Below, piece after piece: positions 33,866 to 42,816 of a stretch of 64,000 nucleotides of DNA; the stretch's first letter is position 1; every line of letters starts with the position of its first letter. The notes beneath the pieces were generated by a model. The model ran no database searches, was not told the DNA's origin, and saw only the letters and a list, made by a program, of their open reading frames with translations. Origin of the DNA: Bradyrhizobium sp. CCGE-LA001 (GTDB lineage Bacteria; Pseudomonadota; Alphaproteobacteria; Rhizobiales; Xanthobacteraceae); contig NZ_CP013949.1 in the NCBI RefSeq assembly GCF_000296215.2, forward strand, positions 5,883,501-5,947,500, in the 5' to 3' direction. The position numbers and the translations under genes are program-made.

Positions 33866-35311
33866 ATGGCCGCCGAGTCCGGGAAGAAACTCTTCGTCGG
33901 CCCGCGCTTCCGGAGGATCCGGCAGCAATTGGGGCTCTCGCAGACCCAGATCGCGGAGGGGCTGTCGATCTCGCCCAGTTACGTCAACCTGATCGAGCGC
34001 AACCAGCGCCCGGTGACGGCGCAGATCCTGCTGCGGCTAGCCGAGACCTACGACCTCGACCTGCGCGACCTCGCCACCGCCGACGAAGACCGCTTCTTCG
34101 CCGAGCTGAACGAGATCTTCTCCGATCCCCTGTTCCGCCAGATCGACGTTCCCAAACAGGAACTGCGCGATCTCGCCGAGCTCTGCCCCGGCGTCACCCA
34201 TGCGCTGCAACGGCTCTATGCCGCCTATACCGAGGCGCGGCAGGGCGAGACGCTGGCAGCGGCGCAGATGGCCGACCGCGACGTCGGCACGCGTTATGAG
34301 GCCAATCCGGTCGAGCGCGTGCGCGAGCTGATCGAGGCCAACCGCAACTATTTCCCGGAGCTGGAGCAGGCCGCGGAAAATCTGCGCGACGAGCTGAACG
34401 TGCCCGCCGAGGGGCTCTATGCAGCGCTTGCCGCACGCTTGCGCGAAAAGCATTCGATCCAGACCCGCATCATGCCCGTCGACGTGATGCGCGAGACGCT
34501 CCGCCGCTTCGACCGCCACCGCCGCCAGCTCCTGATCTCGGAGCTGGTCGACCCGCCCGGCCGCGCGTTCCAGCTCGCCTTCCAGCTCGGCCTCGGCGAA
34601 TGCGCGCAAGCCCTGGAGACCATTATCGGGCGCGCCGGACCGCTGGACGATGCGCCGCGCCGGCTGTTCCGCATCACGCTCGGGAATTACTTTGCGGCCG
34701 CCGTGATGATGCCTTATCCGGCCTTCCTCGCCGCAGCCGAAGCGCTGAACTACGATATCCACGTGCTGGCGCAGCGCTTCAATTCGGGCTTCGAGCAGGT
34801 CTGCCATCGCCTCACCACCCTGCAAAGGCCGAACGCACGCGGCATCCCGTTCTTCCTCCTGCGCGTCGACAATGCCGGCAACGTCTCCAAGCGTTTCTCC
34901 TCCGGCACCTTCCCGTTCTCGAAATTCGGCGGCACCTGCCCCTTGTGGAACGTGCATTCGACCTTCGACACGCCGGACCGCCTGCTCAAGCAGGTGATCG
35001 AATTGCCGGACGGCACGCGCTATTTCTCGATCGCACAGATGGTGCGCCGTCCCATCGCGCCGCATCCGCTGCCGCAGCCGCGCTTTGCCATCGGTCTCGG
35101 CTGCGAGATCCGTCATGCCGCGCGCCTGACCTACGCCGCAGGCATCGACCTCGAGAAGACCGAGGGCACGCCGATCGGCGTCAACTGCCGGCTCTGCGAG
35201 CGCGAAAACTGCGCCCAGCGCGCCGAGCCGCCGATCACGCGCACGCTGATCCTGGACGAGACGACACGGCGGGTGTCGAGCTTCGCATTCTCGAATGCGC
35301 GGGAGTTGTGA
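33866..35311 (+). CDS. ScfR/RamB-type short-chain fatty acyl-CoA regulator
   Basis: A 481-residue regulator. The XRE HTH is at residues 10-65 (FRRIRQQLGLSQTQIAEGLS then SYVNLIERNQRPVTAQILLR). An IrrE-like region without a clear zinc motif follows (about 190-310), and a C-terminal DUF2083/ScfR domain ends the protein, with cysteines in GTCPLWNVH and NCRLCERENCAQRAEP. This family (RamB in actinobacteria) controls acetate and propionate genes. It faces aceA, so regulation of the glyoxylate shunt is the likely role. Confidence 0.9.
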   Translation: MAAESGKKLFVGPRFRRIRQQLGLSQTQIAEGLSISPSYVNLIERNQRPVTAQILLRLAETYDLDLRDLATADEDRFFAELNEIFSDPLFRQIDVPKQELRDLAELCPGVTHALQRLYAAYTEARQGETLAAAQMADRDVGTRYEANPVERVRELIEANRNYFPELEQAAENLRDELNVPAEGLYAALAARLREKHSIQTRIMPVDVMRETLRRFDRHRRQLLISELVDPPGRAFQLAFQLGLGECAQALETIIGRAGPLDDAPRRLFRITLGNYFAAAVMMPYPAFLAAAEALNYDIHVLAQRFNSGFEQVCHRLTTLQRPNARGIPFFLLRVDNAGNVSKRFSSGTFPFSKFGGTCPLWNVHSTFDTPDRLLKQVIELPDGTRYFSIAQMVRRPIAPHPLPQPRFAIGLGCEIRHAARLTYAAGIDLEKTEGTPIGVNCRLCERENCAQRAEPPITRTLILDETTRRVSSFAFSNAREL

Positions 35312-35362
35312 GGCGGAGTTGTGGGGCGCCTGCTCCGCCGTTTAGCGAAGGTGCCCGCCACG

Positions 35363-35482
35363 CACTCTGCTGTCATGTCCTGCGAAAGCGGGGCATCCAG
35401 TACGCCGCGGCGTCTCGGCTCTATCACAACCGCCGCGGAGTACTGGATCGCCCGCCTTCGCGGGCGATGACAGTTGAGAGTG
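35363..35482. repeat. Bradyrhizobium-type intergenic palindromic repeat
   Basis: CACTCT at 35363 pairs with AGAGTG at 35477-35482, CTGTCAT with ATGACAG (35467-35473), and the internal pairs ATCCAGTAC / GTACTGGAT and GCGAAAGC / GCCTTCGCGGGC extend the cruciform. I recognise this as a repeated intergenic unit from Bradyrhizobium. It fills the gap after the ScfR-type gene. Confidence 0.65.
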
Positions 35483-35506
35483 CGGCTTGAGCGGCCCGTC
35501 CAACGC

Positions 35507-35800
35507 CTACGCCAGCGTATGCACGATCACCGGCCCGGCCGCCGCACTCGCATGCCCGGCGAGCAGCGGCGCGAGCTCCTTCTCGATCCAGGCGATCGCG
35601 CGCCGGTTCGCCTCCTCCGCCTGCTCGAACTTGTCGAAGATCGAGATCGCAGTCACGGTGTCATCGCCGGCATAGACGACGTAGTAGGCGCGGAAACCGT
35701 CGACATCGCTGATGATCGGAACGGCGCCGTCCTTGATGCGGCGCGCCAGCTCTTCCGCGCTCCCGCTTTTCGCCTTGGCCTGACGGATGGCGGCATACAT
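35507..35800 (-). CDS. ABM-like (antibiotic biosynthesis monooxygenase superfamily) small protein
   Basis: A 97-residue protein starting MYAAIRQAKAKSGSAEELAR, with VDGFRAYYVVYAGDDTVTAI and a helical region FEQAEEANRRAIAWIEKELA. The ferredoxin-like ABM fold is the likely structure. A good GGAGG lies upstream of the ATG. The role is unknown; such proteins include small-molecule monooxygenases and stress proteins. It stands alone, convergent with the ScfR-type gene. Confidence 0.75.
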   Translation of the reverse strand: MYAAIRQAKAKSGSAEELARRIKDGAVPIISDVDGFRAYYVVYAGDDTVTAISIFDKFEQAEEANRRAIAWIEKELAPLLAGHASAAAGPVIVHTLA

Positions 35801-36030
35801 GGCATCCTCCCTTCCGGCTATCTGGACTTTCGGGCCTGGTGCCCGGGGCGAATGTTACGCCGAAGTACGCCGCCGATCCACGCTTGGTTAACCCCGCACT
35901 AATCCGCCGCTGCGGACTGCAAGCGAGGATTAAGCACGCCTCAATATCGGTGCCTTAGTCTTGCCCTACTCACGTTTCGCAAACGACGGTGGCCTATCCT
36001 GCCGGGCGAGGTGAGATCAGGGGGTTCATC

Positions 36031-36837
36031 ATGCGCATTGCGTTGCTGCTCACAGCGACCGTCGTCGGCGCGCTCTTCGCCAATCCATCCATTGCCGGCT
36101 CGCTCGATGCGTCCACGGAGGCCGCGCAGCCGCTGCCGGCGGGCTTCCAGAGCTATCGCGGCTACATGTTCGACCTGTCGGAGAATTCCGAGCGCAAGGA
36201 TGTCGACAAGCTCACCAACAATCTGAAGGCCCAGATCGACGTCGTCGAAAGCGCAGGCCTGTCGCCGCGCGTGCTGCGCTTCTTCCGCACCGTTCCGATC
36301 GTCGCGAGCGAGCTCGCCTGCCTGGACGAAGGCGCCGCGACCGCGTGCTACGGCCGCGTCACGCCCGACATCCAGCGCAGCGCACCGCGGACGCTGACGG
36401 TCTGGGACCCGAACAAGCAGCGCTGGACCAATCCCAATGCCATCGACCTCGCGGTCGATTCGGGCCTCGGCGTGATCATGCTGCGGCCGGACATGATGCG
36501 CTACGAGAAGGAGGCGGTGCTGCTGCACGAGCTCCTGCACGCCTATCACGCGCGGCTGTTGCCGGACGGGTACGCCAACAAGGGCGTGATCGGCTATTTT
36601 GCCCTAGCCAAATCCAAGGAGCTGCTGCCCAAGGAATCCTATGCGATGAAGAATCCCATGGAGTTCTTTGCCGTGACCGCGAGCATCTTCCTGGCTGGGA
36701 AAAGCGAATTCCACGATCCGAAGTCGCGCGAGGCGCTGAAGGAGAAGATGCCGGACTATTACAAATATTTGGTCGGCGTGTTCGGCTTCGACCCCGACCC
36801 GGCGCCGGCAAGCGGGCCCGTCGCCTCGCTGAAGTGA
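36031..36837 (+). CDS. Secreted HExxH metallopeptidase-like protein
   Basis: A 268-residue protein with a signal peptide (MRIALLLTATVVGALFAN to SIAGS). A zinc-protease motif HELLHAYH is at residues 166-173, followed by PMEFFAVTASIFLAGKSEF, where the glutamate could be the third ligand. This pattern resembles the lethal-factor-like gluzincin fold. Two cysteines near residue 95 may form a disulfide. Start 36031 begins the signal peptide. No named family is certain. A strong terminator follows at 36872. Confidence 0.75.
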   Translation: MRIALLLTATVVGALFANPSIAGSLDASTEAAQPLPAGFQSYRGYMFDLSENSERKDVDKLTNNLKAQIDVVESAGLSPRVLRFFRTVPIVASELACLDEGAATACYGRVTPDIQRSAPRTLTVWDPNKQRWTNPNAIDLAVDSGLGVIMLRPDMMRYEKEAVLLHELLHAYHARLLPDGYANKGVIGYFALAKSKELLPKESYAMKNPMEFFAVTASIFLAGKSEFHDPKSREALKEKMPDYYKYLVGVFGFDPDPAPASGPVASLK

Positions 36838-36871
36838 GGCAGGCGCCGCATCCGCTGCGCCAGACCAAAAG

Positions 36872-36899
36872 AAAGCCGCGCAACATGCGCGGCTTTTTT
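36872..36899 (+). terminator. Rho-independent terminator
   Basis: GCCGCGCA and TGCGCGGC form a perfect eight-base stem around ACA, followed by six T residues. It lies 37 bases past the metallopeptidase-like stop. This is the clearest intrinsic terminator on the plus strand in the window. Confidence 0.85.
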
Positions 36900-37010
36900 G
36901 TTTGCCGGGCCGGAAGCTGCGGATGACGCCCAGCCGGCAATTGCCAAGGTGGGGCCCGATCTGCATAGTCCCGCCCGCATCGATACCGTTTTCGAAGGGG
37001 ATAGAACAAC

Positions 37011-37361
37011 ATGGCGGACGCCGACCTGGATGTCGTGATCCGGCAACTGGCCAGACAGCTGCATACGGGCCTGATGACCCGCGCGAAGGAGCGGCGGGAT
37101 CGCTTCAATGGCCTTGCGGCCAAGGCCAAGGGCAAGGAAGCCAGCGACCGCTTCAAGATGATGGCCAAGGCCACGCTGGAGCAGGCCACCGCGGCCGCCA
37201 AGCGTCTGCAGATGTCCGCCGACAACGTCGCCGACAGCTACGCCCGCGCCATGCGCCTTGCCGCCAGCACGCCGGTCGCGACCAAGCCGGAGAAAAAGGC
37301 AAAGGACGAGAAGCCGGCGAAGAAGCCCGCCAAGGCGAAGAAGGCGAAAGCCAAGAAGTAG
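37011..37361 (+). CDS. Small basic protein with histone H1-like Lys/Ala/Pro tail
   Basis: A 116-residue protein. Residues 1-85 are helical and charged (MADADLDVVIRQLARQLHTG; SDRFKMMAKATLEQATAAAK). The last 30 residues are a KPEKKAKDEKPAKKPAKA-type tail ending in alternating K and A, like bacterial histone-H1-like proteins. This tail would bind DNA or another polyanion. No named family is certain. Located between a terminator and a palindromic repeat, so it is monocistronic. Confidence 0.7.
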   Translation: MADADLDVVIRQLARQLHTGLMTRAKERRDRFNGLAAKAKGKEASDRFKMMAKATLEQATAAAKRLQMSADNVADSYARAMRLAASTPVATKPEKKAKDEKPAKKPAKAKKAKAKK

Positions 37362-37365
37362 CTTT

Positions 37366-37459
37366 CGTAGTGGGCAAAGCGCAGCGTGCCCACCACTCCT
37401 GTTGCAGTGTTTGGATGGATGGTGGGCACGGCGCAAACGCGCCTTTGCCCACCCTACGA
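37366..37459. repeat. GTGGGCA-type intergenic repeat
   Basis: CGTAGTGGGCAAAGCGC at the left and GCGCCTTTGCCCACCCTACG at the right are imperfect inverted ends, with GTGCCCACCA / TGGTGGGCAC inside. This is a familiar intergenic repeat of Bradyrhizobium chromosomes. It separates the basic-protein gene from the TPR gene. Confidence 0.65.
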
Positions 37460-37484
37460 TTCTGGACTCGCGGAGACAGCCCTC

Positions 37485-38126
37485 TCACCTTCTCGGCGCG
37501 GCGAGCCGGGTCGGCTCGCCGCTGGTGAGCTCGGCGAGTTTTGCGCGGGCGGTCTCATGCGCGCGGCTGTCCTTCGCCAGGGGCAGCGTCAGCGCGGCCT
37601 CGAAATCGGCGCGGGCGTCGTCGGTCTGGCCGCGGGCGAGGAATGCAAGGCCGCGGTCGAGGCGGGCCTGTGCATCCGAAGGATCGAGGCGGATCGCCGT
37701 GTTGTAGCTCAGGATGGCGCGATCGAGATCGCCCATGGCGGCGAGCGCGAGCCCGCGCTGGTGATAGGACGTGGCGCGCTTGGGATCATGCGCGATCGCC
37801 TCGTCGTAATCCGCAACCGCAAGCTCCAGATCGCCGTTCTGCCGGCGCGCCAGCGCCCGGTCGCGATAGAGCGTGCCGCGGTTCGGATTGAGATGGATGG
37901 CCTCGTCCAAATCGGCGATCGCACGTTTGAAGTCACCGCGGCGCAGGGCGATCCGCGCGCGCCCCTCATAGGCGAAGGCGATCAGCGAACCGCGCAGCGG
38001 CGAGAAGCCGATCACGGCCGAGCAGATGTCGGGATCGTCCTCGTCGCCGCAATTGACGACCATGTGCGTGGACAGCCCGATGAGGACGCACAGGACGATC
38101 AGCAATGACACGACGGCTCTGGTCAT
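37485..38126 (-). CDS. TPR repeat protein with N-terminal membrane anchor
   Basis: A 213-residue protein. The N-terminal helix VVSLLIVLCVLIGLSTHMVV anchors or exports it; a pair of cysteines follows (NCGDEDDPDIC). Four TPR-like repeats span residues 50-190 (RARIALRRGDFKRAIADLDE; RALARRQNGDLELAVADYDE; GLALAAMGDLDRAILSYNTA; GLAFLARGQTDDARADFEAA). It is probably a protein-interaction scaffold in the periplasm. Partners unknown. Confidence 0.85.
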   Translation of the reverse strand: MTRAVVSLLIVLCVLIGLSTHMVVNCGDEDDPDICSAVIGFSPLRGSLIAFAYEGRARIALRRGDFKRAIADLDEAIHLNPNRGTLYRDRALARRQNGDLELAVADYDEAIAHDPKRATSYHQRGLALAAMGDLDRAILSYNTAIRLDPSDAQARLDRGLAFLARGQTDDARADFEAALTLPLAKDSRAHETARAKLAELTSGEPTRLAAPRR

Positions 38127-38264
38127 CTTCGACGGCGGCCGGCGCCGGGCCGGCCACCCATCCCCTTTCGAAGAAATGGTCTCGCCGAGGTGTTAACACC
38201 GCCTCCGGCGATCCAATGTGCGCCAAGTCACAAAGCCGGGGCGCTTATTCCCGCCGGTTCCGCA

Positions 38265-39209
38265 TCAGCCCCAAGGACCACGCGAAGGGCCGCGTGAGGA
38301 GCGTCCCCACGGGCTGCGCGGCGGATAGTTCTCATTGGCGCCGACCGACGGCGCGGCTTGCGCGCCGAGCTCGGCCGCGAGCTGCTGGAGCGCGGCGATG
38401 CGGTTCTGGGTCGAGGGATGGGTCGCGAACAGATTGTCCACGCCGTGGCCCGACAGGGGATTGATGATGAACATGTGCGCGGTCGCGGGATTCCGCTCGG
38501 CCTCGTAGTTCGGCACCTGATGCGCGGCACCCTCGATCTTCACCAGCGCGGAAGCCAGCCACATCGGCTGTCCCGCGATGCGCGCGCCGAGATTGTCGGC
38601 GGCATATTCGCGGGTGCGGCTGATCGCCATCTGCACCAGCATGGCGCCGAGCGGGGCGAGGATCATCATCAGGATCGAGCCGACGATGCCGAGACCATTG
38701 TTGTTCTCGCGATTGCCGCCGAAGAACATGCCGAACTGGGCCAGCATCGAGATGGCGCCGGCGATGGTCGCGGTGATCGTCATCAGCAGCGTGTCGTGAT
38801 TCTTGATGTGCGCGAGCTCGTGCGCGATCACGCCGGCAAGCTCCTCGCGGCTGAGCTGGTTCATCAACCCGGTGGTGACGGCAACCGCGGCGTTCTGCGG
38901 GTTGCGGCCGGTCGCGAACGCGTTGGGCTGGATCTCGTCCATCACGAACACGCGCGGCATCGGCAGGCCTGCGCGGCCGGCAAGCTCGGCGACGAGGCCG
39001 ACCAGCTCGGGCGCGCTGGCACGGTCGACCTGATGGGCGCCGTACATCGACAGCACCATGCGGTCGGAGTTCCAGTAGGTGAAGAGGTTGGTCGCGGCGG
39101 CAATGACGAGCGCGATCATGGCGCCCGAGGCACCGCCGATCAGATAGCCCACGCCCATGAACAGGGCGGTGAGGCCTGCGAGCAGCATTGCGGTACGAAA
39201 ATAGTTCAT
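38265..39209 (-). CDS. htpX: Membrane zinc metalloprotease HtpX
   Basis: A 314-residue inner-membrane M48 peptidase involved in quality control of membrane proteins. N-terminal helices FRTAMLLAGLTALFMGVGYL and IALVIAAATNLFTYW precede the catalytic VIAHELAHIKNHD (HExxH near residue 130). Two more helices follow, then the third ligand region SRTREYAADNLGARIAG. The C-terminus carries an Arg/Ser/Gly/Pro tail. Start ATG 39209 gives the family N-terminus MNYFRTAML. Often heat- or envelope-stress induced. Confidence 0.94.
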   Translation of the reverse strand: MNYFRTAMLLAGLTALFMGVGYLIGGASGAMIALVIAAATNLFTYWNSDRMVLSMYGAHQVDRASAPELVGLVAELAGRAGLPMPRVFVMDEIQPNAFATGRNPQNAAVAVTTGLMNQLSREELAGVIAHELAHIKNHDTLLMTITATIAGAISMLAQFGMFFGGNRENNNGLGIVGSILMMILAPLGAMLVQMAISRTREYAADNLGARIAGQPMWLASALVKIEGAAHQVPNYEAERNPATAHMFIINPLSGHGVDNLFATHPSTQNRIAALQQLAAELGAQAAPSVGANENYPPRSPWGRSSRGPSRGPWG

Positions 39210-39493
39210 GGCCGTCTCCTGGGGCGGCCGGGGGCGAACCTCTGGCCGGCACATTCGAAGTATGAATGCGGCCGCCGGCTGCAAGGTTCGTGCGTCGTGG
39301 AGCCGCAGAGGCCAGCGGCGCAGCCAGCCTTTCCGCCGCCACTAAAGCTTGACCGAGATTTACACAAAAACACACGCGGAGGCTTAGCAACCTGGAAAGC
39401 GCAATCTCCGCATAACTCGCGGTAACCGGGCACGCTGCATTGGACTTGTGCATTGACCGGTTCCGTTGGCCTCCTGTCAGCAAGGTGACCGCC

Positions 39494-40840
39494 ATGGTAG
39501 ACCGCTCGAGCGCCGCTTCCGTCGACCCCTCGTCTGCGCCCTCCCCTCACGACGCCAAAACTGATGCGAAGGGTTTGCAGGACTCCCTGCACGAGCACCT
39601 CTTCGCCAATGACGAGTCCGGCCATGCTGCCAAGACGCAGAGCGGGCAAGAACCGGAGCGCCGCTGGCCGCATCTGCGGCGCGGCGCCAAGGTCGCGATC
39701 GGGCTCGCCATCGTCGCCGTGTTCGGCTGGCTGCCGCTGCGCGCGATCTGGGAAAATTCGAGCGTTGAGGCCGTGCTGAATTCCCGCCTCGTCACCTTGC
39801 GCACGCCGATCGGTGGCCGCGTCGCGGCCGCGCAGCGCGTCACCGACCAAGCCAGGCTCCAGGCCGGGACCGTCGTTCTGCGCGTCTTCAACTCCCGCGG
39901 CGATCGCACCCGGCTCGACGATCTCCGGCGGCAGAAATCGCGCCTGGAGAACGAGCGGCCGAGCCTTGCGGCGAAGCTCGCTTCGGCCCAGGCCGCGCAA
40001 AAGGACCTGGCGCGGCAGGCCGCGCAATTCCGCGACGGACGCGTGCTGCAGCTCGAGGCCCGCATCGCCGAGATCCAGACCTCGATCGAGGCGGCGGCGG
40101 CGCGACGGGACGAGGCCAGTGCCGCCGTCGAACGCGCGTCCTCGCTGGCGAAATCCGGCAACGTCTCGACCGTCGAACTGGCGCGGCTGACGCGCGAACT
40201 CTCGGTGTCGCAACAGACCGAGCTCGGTGCGCGCAAGCGGCTGGACGCGGCCAAGGTCGAGCTCGCCGCGGCCCGGAACGGATCCTTCCTCGGCGACAGC
40301 TACAACGACCGGCCAAGCTCCGTGCAGCGCGAGGAAGAGATGCGCCAGCGCGCCGGCGACCTCGAGGCCGATCTCGCGCGCACCGACACGGAGATTGCCT
40401 GGCTCGCCAACGAGATCATCGTCGAGGAGGTCCGCTTCGCGGATCTCACCGAAGCCAACATTACGACACCCGTCGCAGGCCGCGTCTGGGAGATGATGAC
40501 CTCGCCCGGCGAGGACGTGCAGGCCGGCCAACCCCTGCTCAAGGTGCTCGATTGCAGCGGCGCCGTCATCACCGCCAATGTCACCGAGAGCGTCTACAAT
40601 CGCCTGCAGCTCGGCGACCGCGCGACTTTCGAGCCGAACGACGGCGGCGAACCGATCTCCGGTACCGTGGTCAATCTGACTGGCGCTGCAGGCGCGCCGG
40701 CCAATCTCGCCATCAACCCGGACGCGCTGAGCAAGGAGCCCTATCGCGTGACCGTGGCCTCGCGTGACGCCGCGGCCCGCGCCTGCACAGTCGGACGCAC
40801 CGGCCGCGTCGTGTTTGCGCGGCACGAGACCGCACCGTGA
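39494..40840 (+). CDS. HlyD-like membrane-fusion protein, probable polysaccharide export partner
   Basis: A 448-residue protein. A cytoplasmic N-terminal 65 residues is followed by one helix (GAKVAIGLAIVAVFGWLPL). Then comes a biotinyl-lipoyl-type hairpin (SRLVTLRTPIGGRVAAAQRV), a long coiled coil (about 140-300, rich in ELARL, EARIAEIQTS) and a second lipoyl half (TPVAGRVWEMMTSPGEDVQA). It overlaps the downstream synthase start by four bases. A fusion protein coupled to a GT2 synthase matches the rhizobial BgsB arrangement and also Alg44-like partners. ATG 39494 is chosen. Confidence 0.85.
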   Translation: MVDRSSAASVDPSSAPSPHDAKTDAKGLQDSLHEHLFANDESGHAAKTQSGQEPERRWPHLRRGAKVAIGLAIVAVFGWLPLRAIWENSSVEAVLNSRLVTLRTPIGGRVAAAQRVTDQARLQAGTVVLRVFNSRGDRTRLDDLRRQKSRLENERPSLAAKLASAQAAQKDLARQAAQFRDGRVLQLEARIAEIQTSIEAAAARRDEASAAVERASSLAKSGNVSTVELARLTRELSVSQQTELGARKRLDAAKVELAAARNGSFLGDSYNDRPSSVQREEEMRQRAGDLEADLARTDTEIAWLANEIIVEEVRFADLTEANITTPVAGRVWEMMTSPGEDVQAGQPLLKVLDCSGAVITANVTESVYNRLQLGDRATFEPNDGGEPISGTVVNLTGAAGAPANLAINPDALSKEPYRVTVASRDAAARACTVGRTGRVVFARHETAP

Positions 40841-42777
40841 CGGCGGCGCTGGCGCCCGGCCTGATCGCGCTTGGCGCCTTCATGGCGATCGTGCCGCTGC
40901 TGAGGCGCGACAGCACGATGGCACGCTCGTTCCTGGCCATCGTGTCGGTGGCTTTGCTGCTGCGTTATCTCCATTGGCGGGTCACCTCCACGCTGCCGCC
41001 ACCGCGCCTGACCATCGATGCAGCGATCGGCTATCCCTTCATGCTGCTGGAAGCGGCCTCGCTCGTCGCGGTTGCGTTGTCGCTGCTGTTCCTGAGCCGG
41101 ACGCGTGACCGAACCGGCGCCGCGAGGGTCGACCGCCGCGCCGCCGATCCACGCGCACCCCTGATCGACGTCTTCATCTGCACCTACAACGAGGAACGAG
41201 GGATCCTCGAGCGCACGATCATCGGCGCCACCGGCATGGACTACGGCCATTACCGCGTCTGGGTGCTCGACGACGGACGGCGGCCCTGGCTGCGGCGGCT
41301 GTCAGGCGAACTCGGCTGCAACTATCTGACGCGGCCCGACAACCAGCACGCCAAGGCCGGCAACATCAATCACGCACTCAAGCACGTCGGGACGCTGCCG
41401 GAGCGGCCGCAATTCGTCGCCATCCTCGATGCGGACTTCGTGCCACGGCCCGATTTCCTTGCGCGCACCGTCTCGCTCATGGACGATGCGTCGGTCGGCG
41501 TGGTCCAGACGCCGCAGCACTTCATCAATCCCGACCCGATCCAGACCAACCTCGCCGCGACCGACGTCTGGCCCGACGAGCAGCGCTTCTTCTTCGACGT
41601 CCTGCTGCCGGCCAAGGACGCCTGGGGTGTCGCGTTCTGCTGCGGCACCTCCTCCCTCATCCGTTATTCCGGGCTGGTGCAGATCGGCGGCTTTCCAACC
41701 GATTCGGTGACGGAGGACTATCTCGTCACGCTGCGCCTCAAGGAATACGGCCTCACCACCATCTATCTCAACGAGCGATTGACGATCGGCCTCGCGCCCG
41801 AGGGGCTGAAAGAATACATCACCCAGCGCGCCCGCTGGTGCCTCGGCTTCATGCAAATCGTACGCGGGCGCAGCGGACCGTTCTCGCGGGACTCGAAGCT
41901 GTCCTTTATCGACCGGCTCTCGCTGGTCGACGCGTTCATGAGTTGGTCGGCGGTCTACACCTCGAAGGTGGCGGGCCTTGTGGTGCCTTGGCTGTTCCTG
42001 CTGTTCGGCATCAAGGCGGTGCAGGCGGACCTCACCGAACTATTGCGCTTCTTCCTGCCGTTCTACGTCTGGCACAGCCTCAGCATGGCCTGGCTGTCGC
42101 ACGGCCGCTCGCTCGCCATGATGACGGATGTTTCGCAACTCATCGCCGCGCCCGCCGTGCTCAAGGCGGTGGCAGCCGGCCTGTTGCGGCCGAAAGGGCA
42201 CAAGTTCAAGGTCACGGCCAAAGGCGGCGATCGCGACCGGCGATTTGTCGAATGGCCGCTGCTGCGGATCTATGGCTGTGCACTTTTCATCACGCTCGCA
42301 TCCATCGCCTACGCCTTCATCCTGCACCAGCGCGGCGAGAACATCGCCTATGGCGGACTGGCGCTGGCCTGGAGCTTCTACAACGCGTTCATCCTCACCG
42401 TGGTTTGCTTCGTCTGCATCGAGCAACCGCGCAAGCGCAAGGCGGAGCGCTTCAATCGCAACGAGCCTGTGCTGCTGCGCCAGGACGGCCGGTCGCATCT
42501 CGCGCGGCTCGCCGACATCTCCATCACCGGTGCGCGGCTGATCGACCCTGATCCGCCGGCACTTGGGAGCATCATCGCGTGCCAGATCTACGGCCGCTCG
42601 ATCGCGGCCATCGTGGTGCGGCGGACCGCGGATGGATTCGCCGTGCGCTTCGAGGAGGGCATGGACACGCGCGTCCATGCGATCCGGGCGTTCTATGCCG
42701 GCGAGTATGTCCGCGCCTATCGCGGTGTCAGGGCGCTCCCGGTCGGCAAGGCGCTGCTGATGCGGCTGTTCGGCTAG
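40837..42777 (+). CDS. Processive GT2 glucan/cellulose-synthase-like enzyme with C-terminal PilZ-like domain
   Basis: A 646-residue inner-membrane glycosyltransferase. Catalytic motifs: VWVLDDGRRPWLRRL (first Asp), AILDADFVPRPDF (DxD), DSVTEDYLVTLRL (TED base) and ITQRARWCLGFMQ (Q-R-RW). Hydrophobic helices flank the catalytic core. The C-terminal region has RKRKAERFNRNE and LADISITGARLIDP, matching the PilZ pattern of an Arg cluster followed by D.S..G, so c-di-GMP control is likely. It starts with GTG inside the fusion-protein stop. It resembles mixed-linkage glucan synthase BgsA and curdlan synthase; cellulose is less likely because no bcsB is present. Confidence 0.88.
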   Translation: MTAALAPGLIALGAFMAIVPLLRRDSTMARSFLAIVSVALLLRYLHWRVTSTLPPPRLTIDAAIGYPFMLLEAASLVAVALSLLFLSRTRDRTGAARVDRRAADPRAPLIDVFICTYNEERGILERTIIGATGMDYGHYRVWVLDDGRRPWLRRLSGELGCNYLTRPDNQHAKAGNINHALKHVGTLPERPQFVAILDADFVPRPDFLARTVSLMDDASVGVVQTPQHFINPDPIQTNLAATDVWPDEQRFFFDVLLPAKDAWGVAFCCGTSSLIRYSGLVQIGGFPTDSVTEDYLVTLRLKEYGLTTIYLNERLTIGLAPEGLKEYITQRARWCLGFMQIVRGRSGPFSRDSKLSFIDRLSLVDAFMSWSAVYTSKVAGLVVPWLFLLFGIKAVQADLTELLRFFLPFYVWHSLSMAWLSHGRSLAMMTDVSQLIAAPAVLKAVAAGLLRPKGHKFKVTAKGGDRDRRFVEWPLLRIYGCALFITLASIAYAFILHQRGENIAYGGLALAWSFYNAFILTVVCFVCIEQPRKRKAERFNRNEPVLLRQDGRSHLARLADISITGARLIDPDPPALGSIIACQIYGRSIAAIVVRRTADGFAVRFEEGMDTRVHAIRAFYAGEYVRAYRGVRALPVGKALLMRLFG

Positions 42778-42816
42778 CGCCACGCACGCTTGGCGGCAAG
42801 GTCGGCTTGCTCTCCG

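Noticed and set aside
35337..35500. Inverted repeat after the ScfR-type gene as an intrinsic terminator
   Set aside because: It matches a genus-wide intergenic repeat with long arms and no T-tract, so I list it as a repeat.
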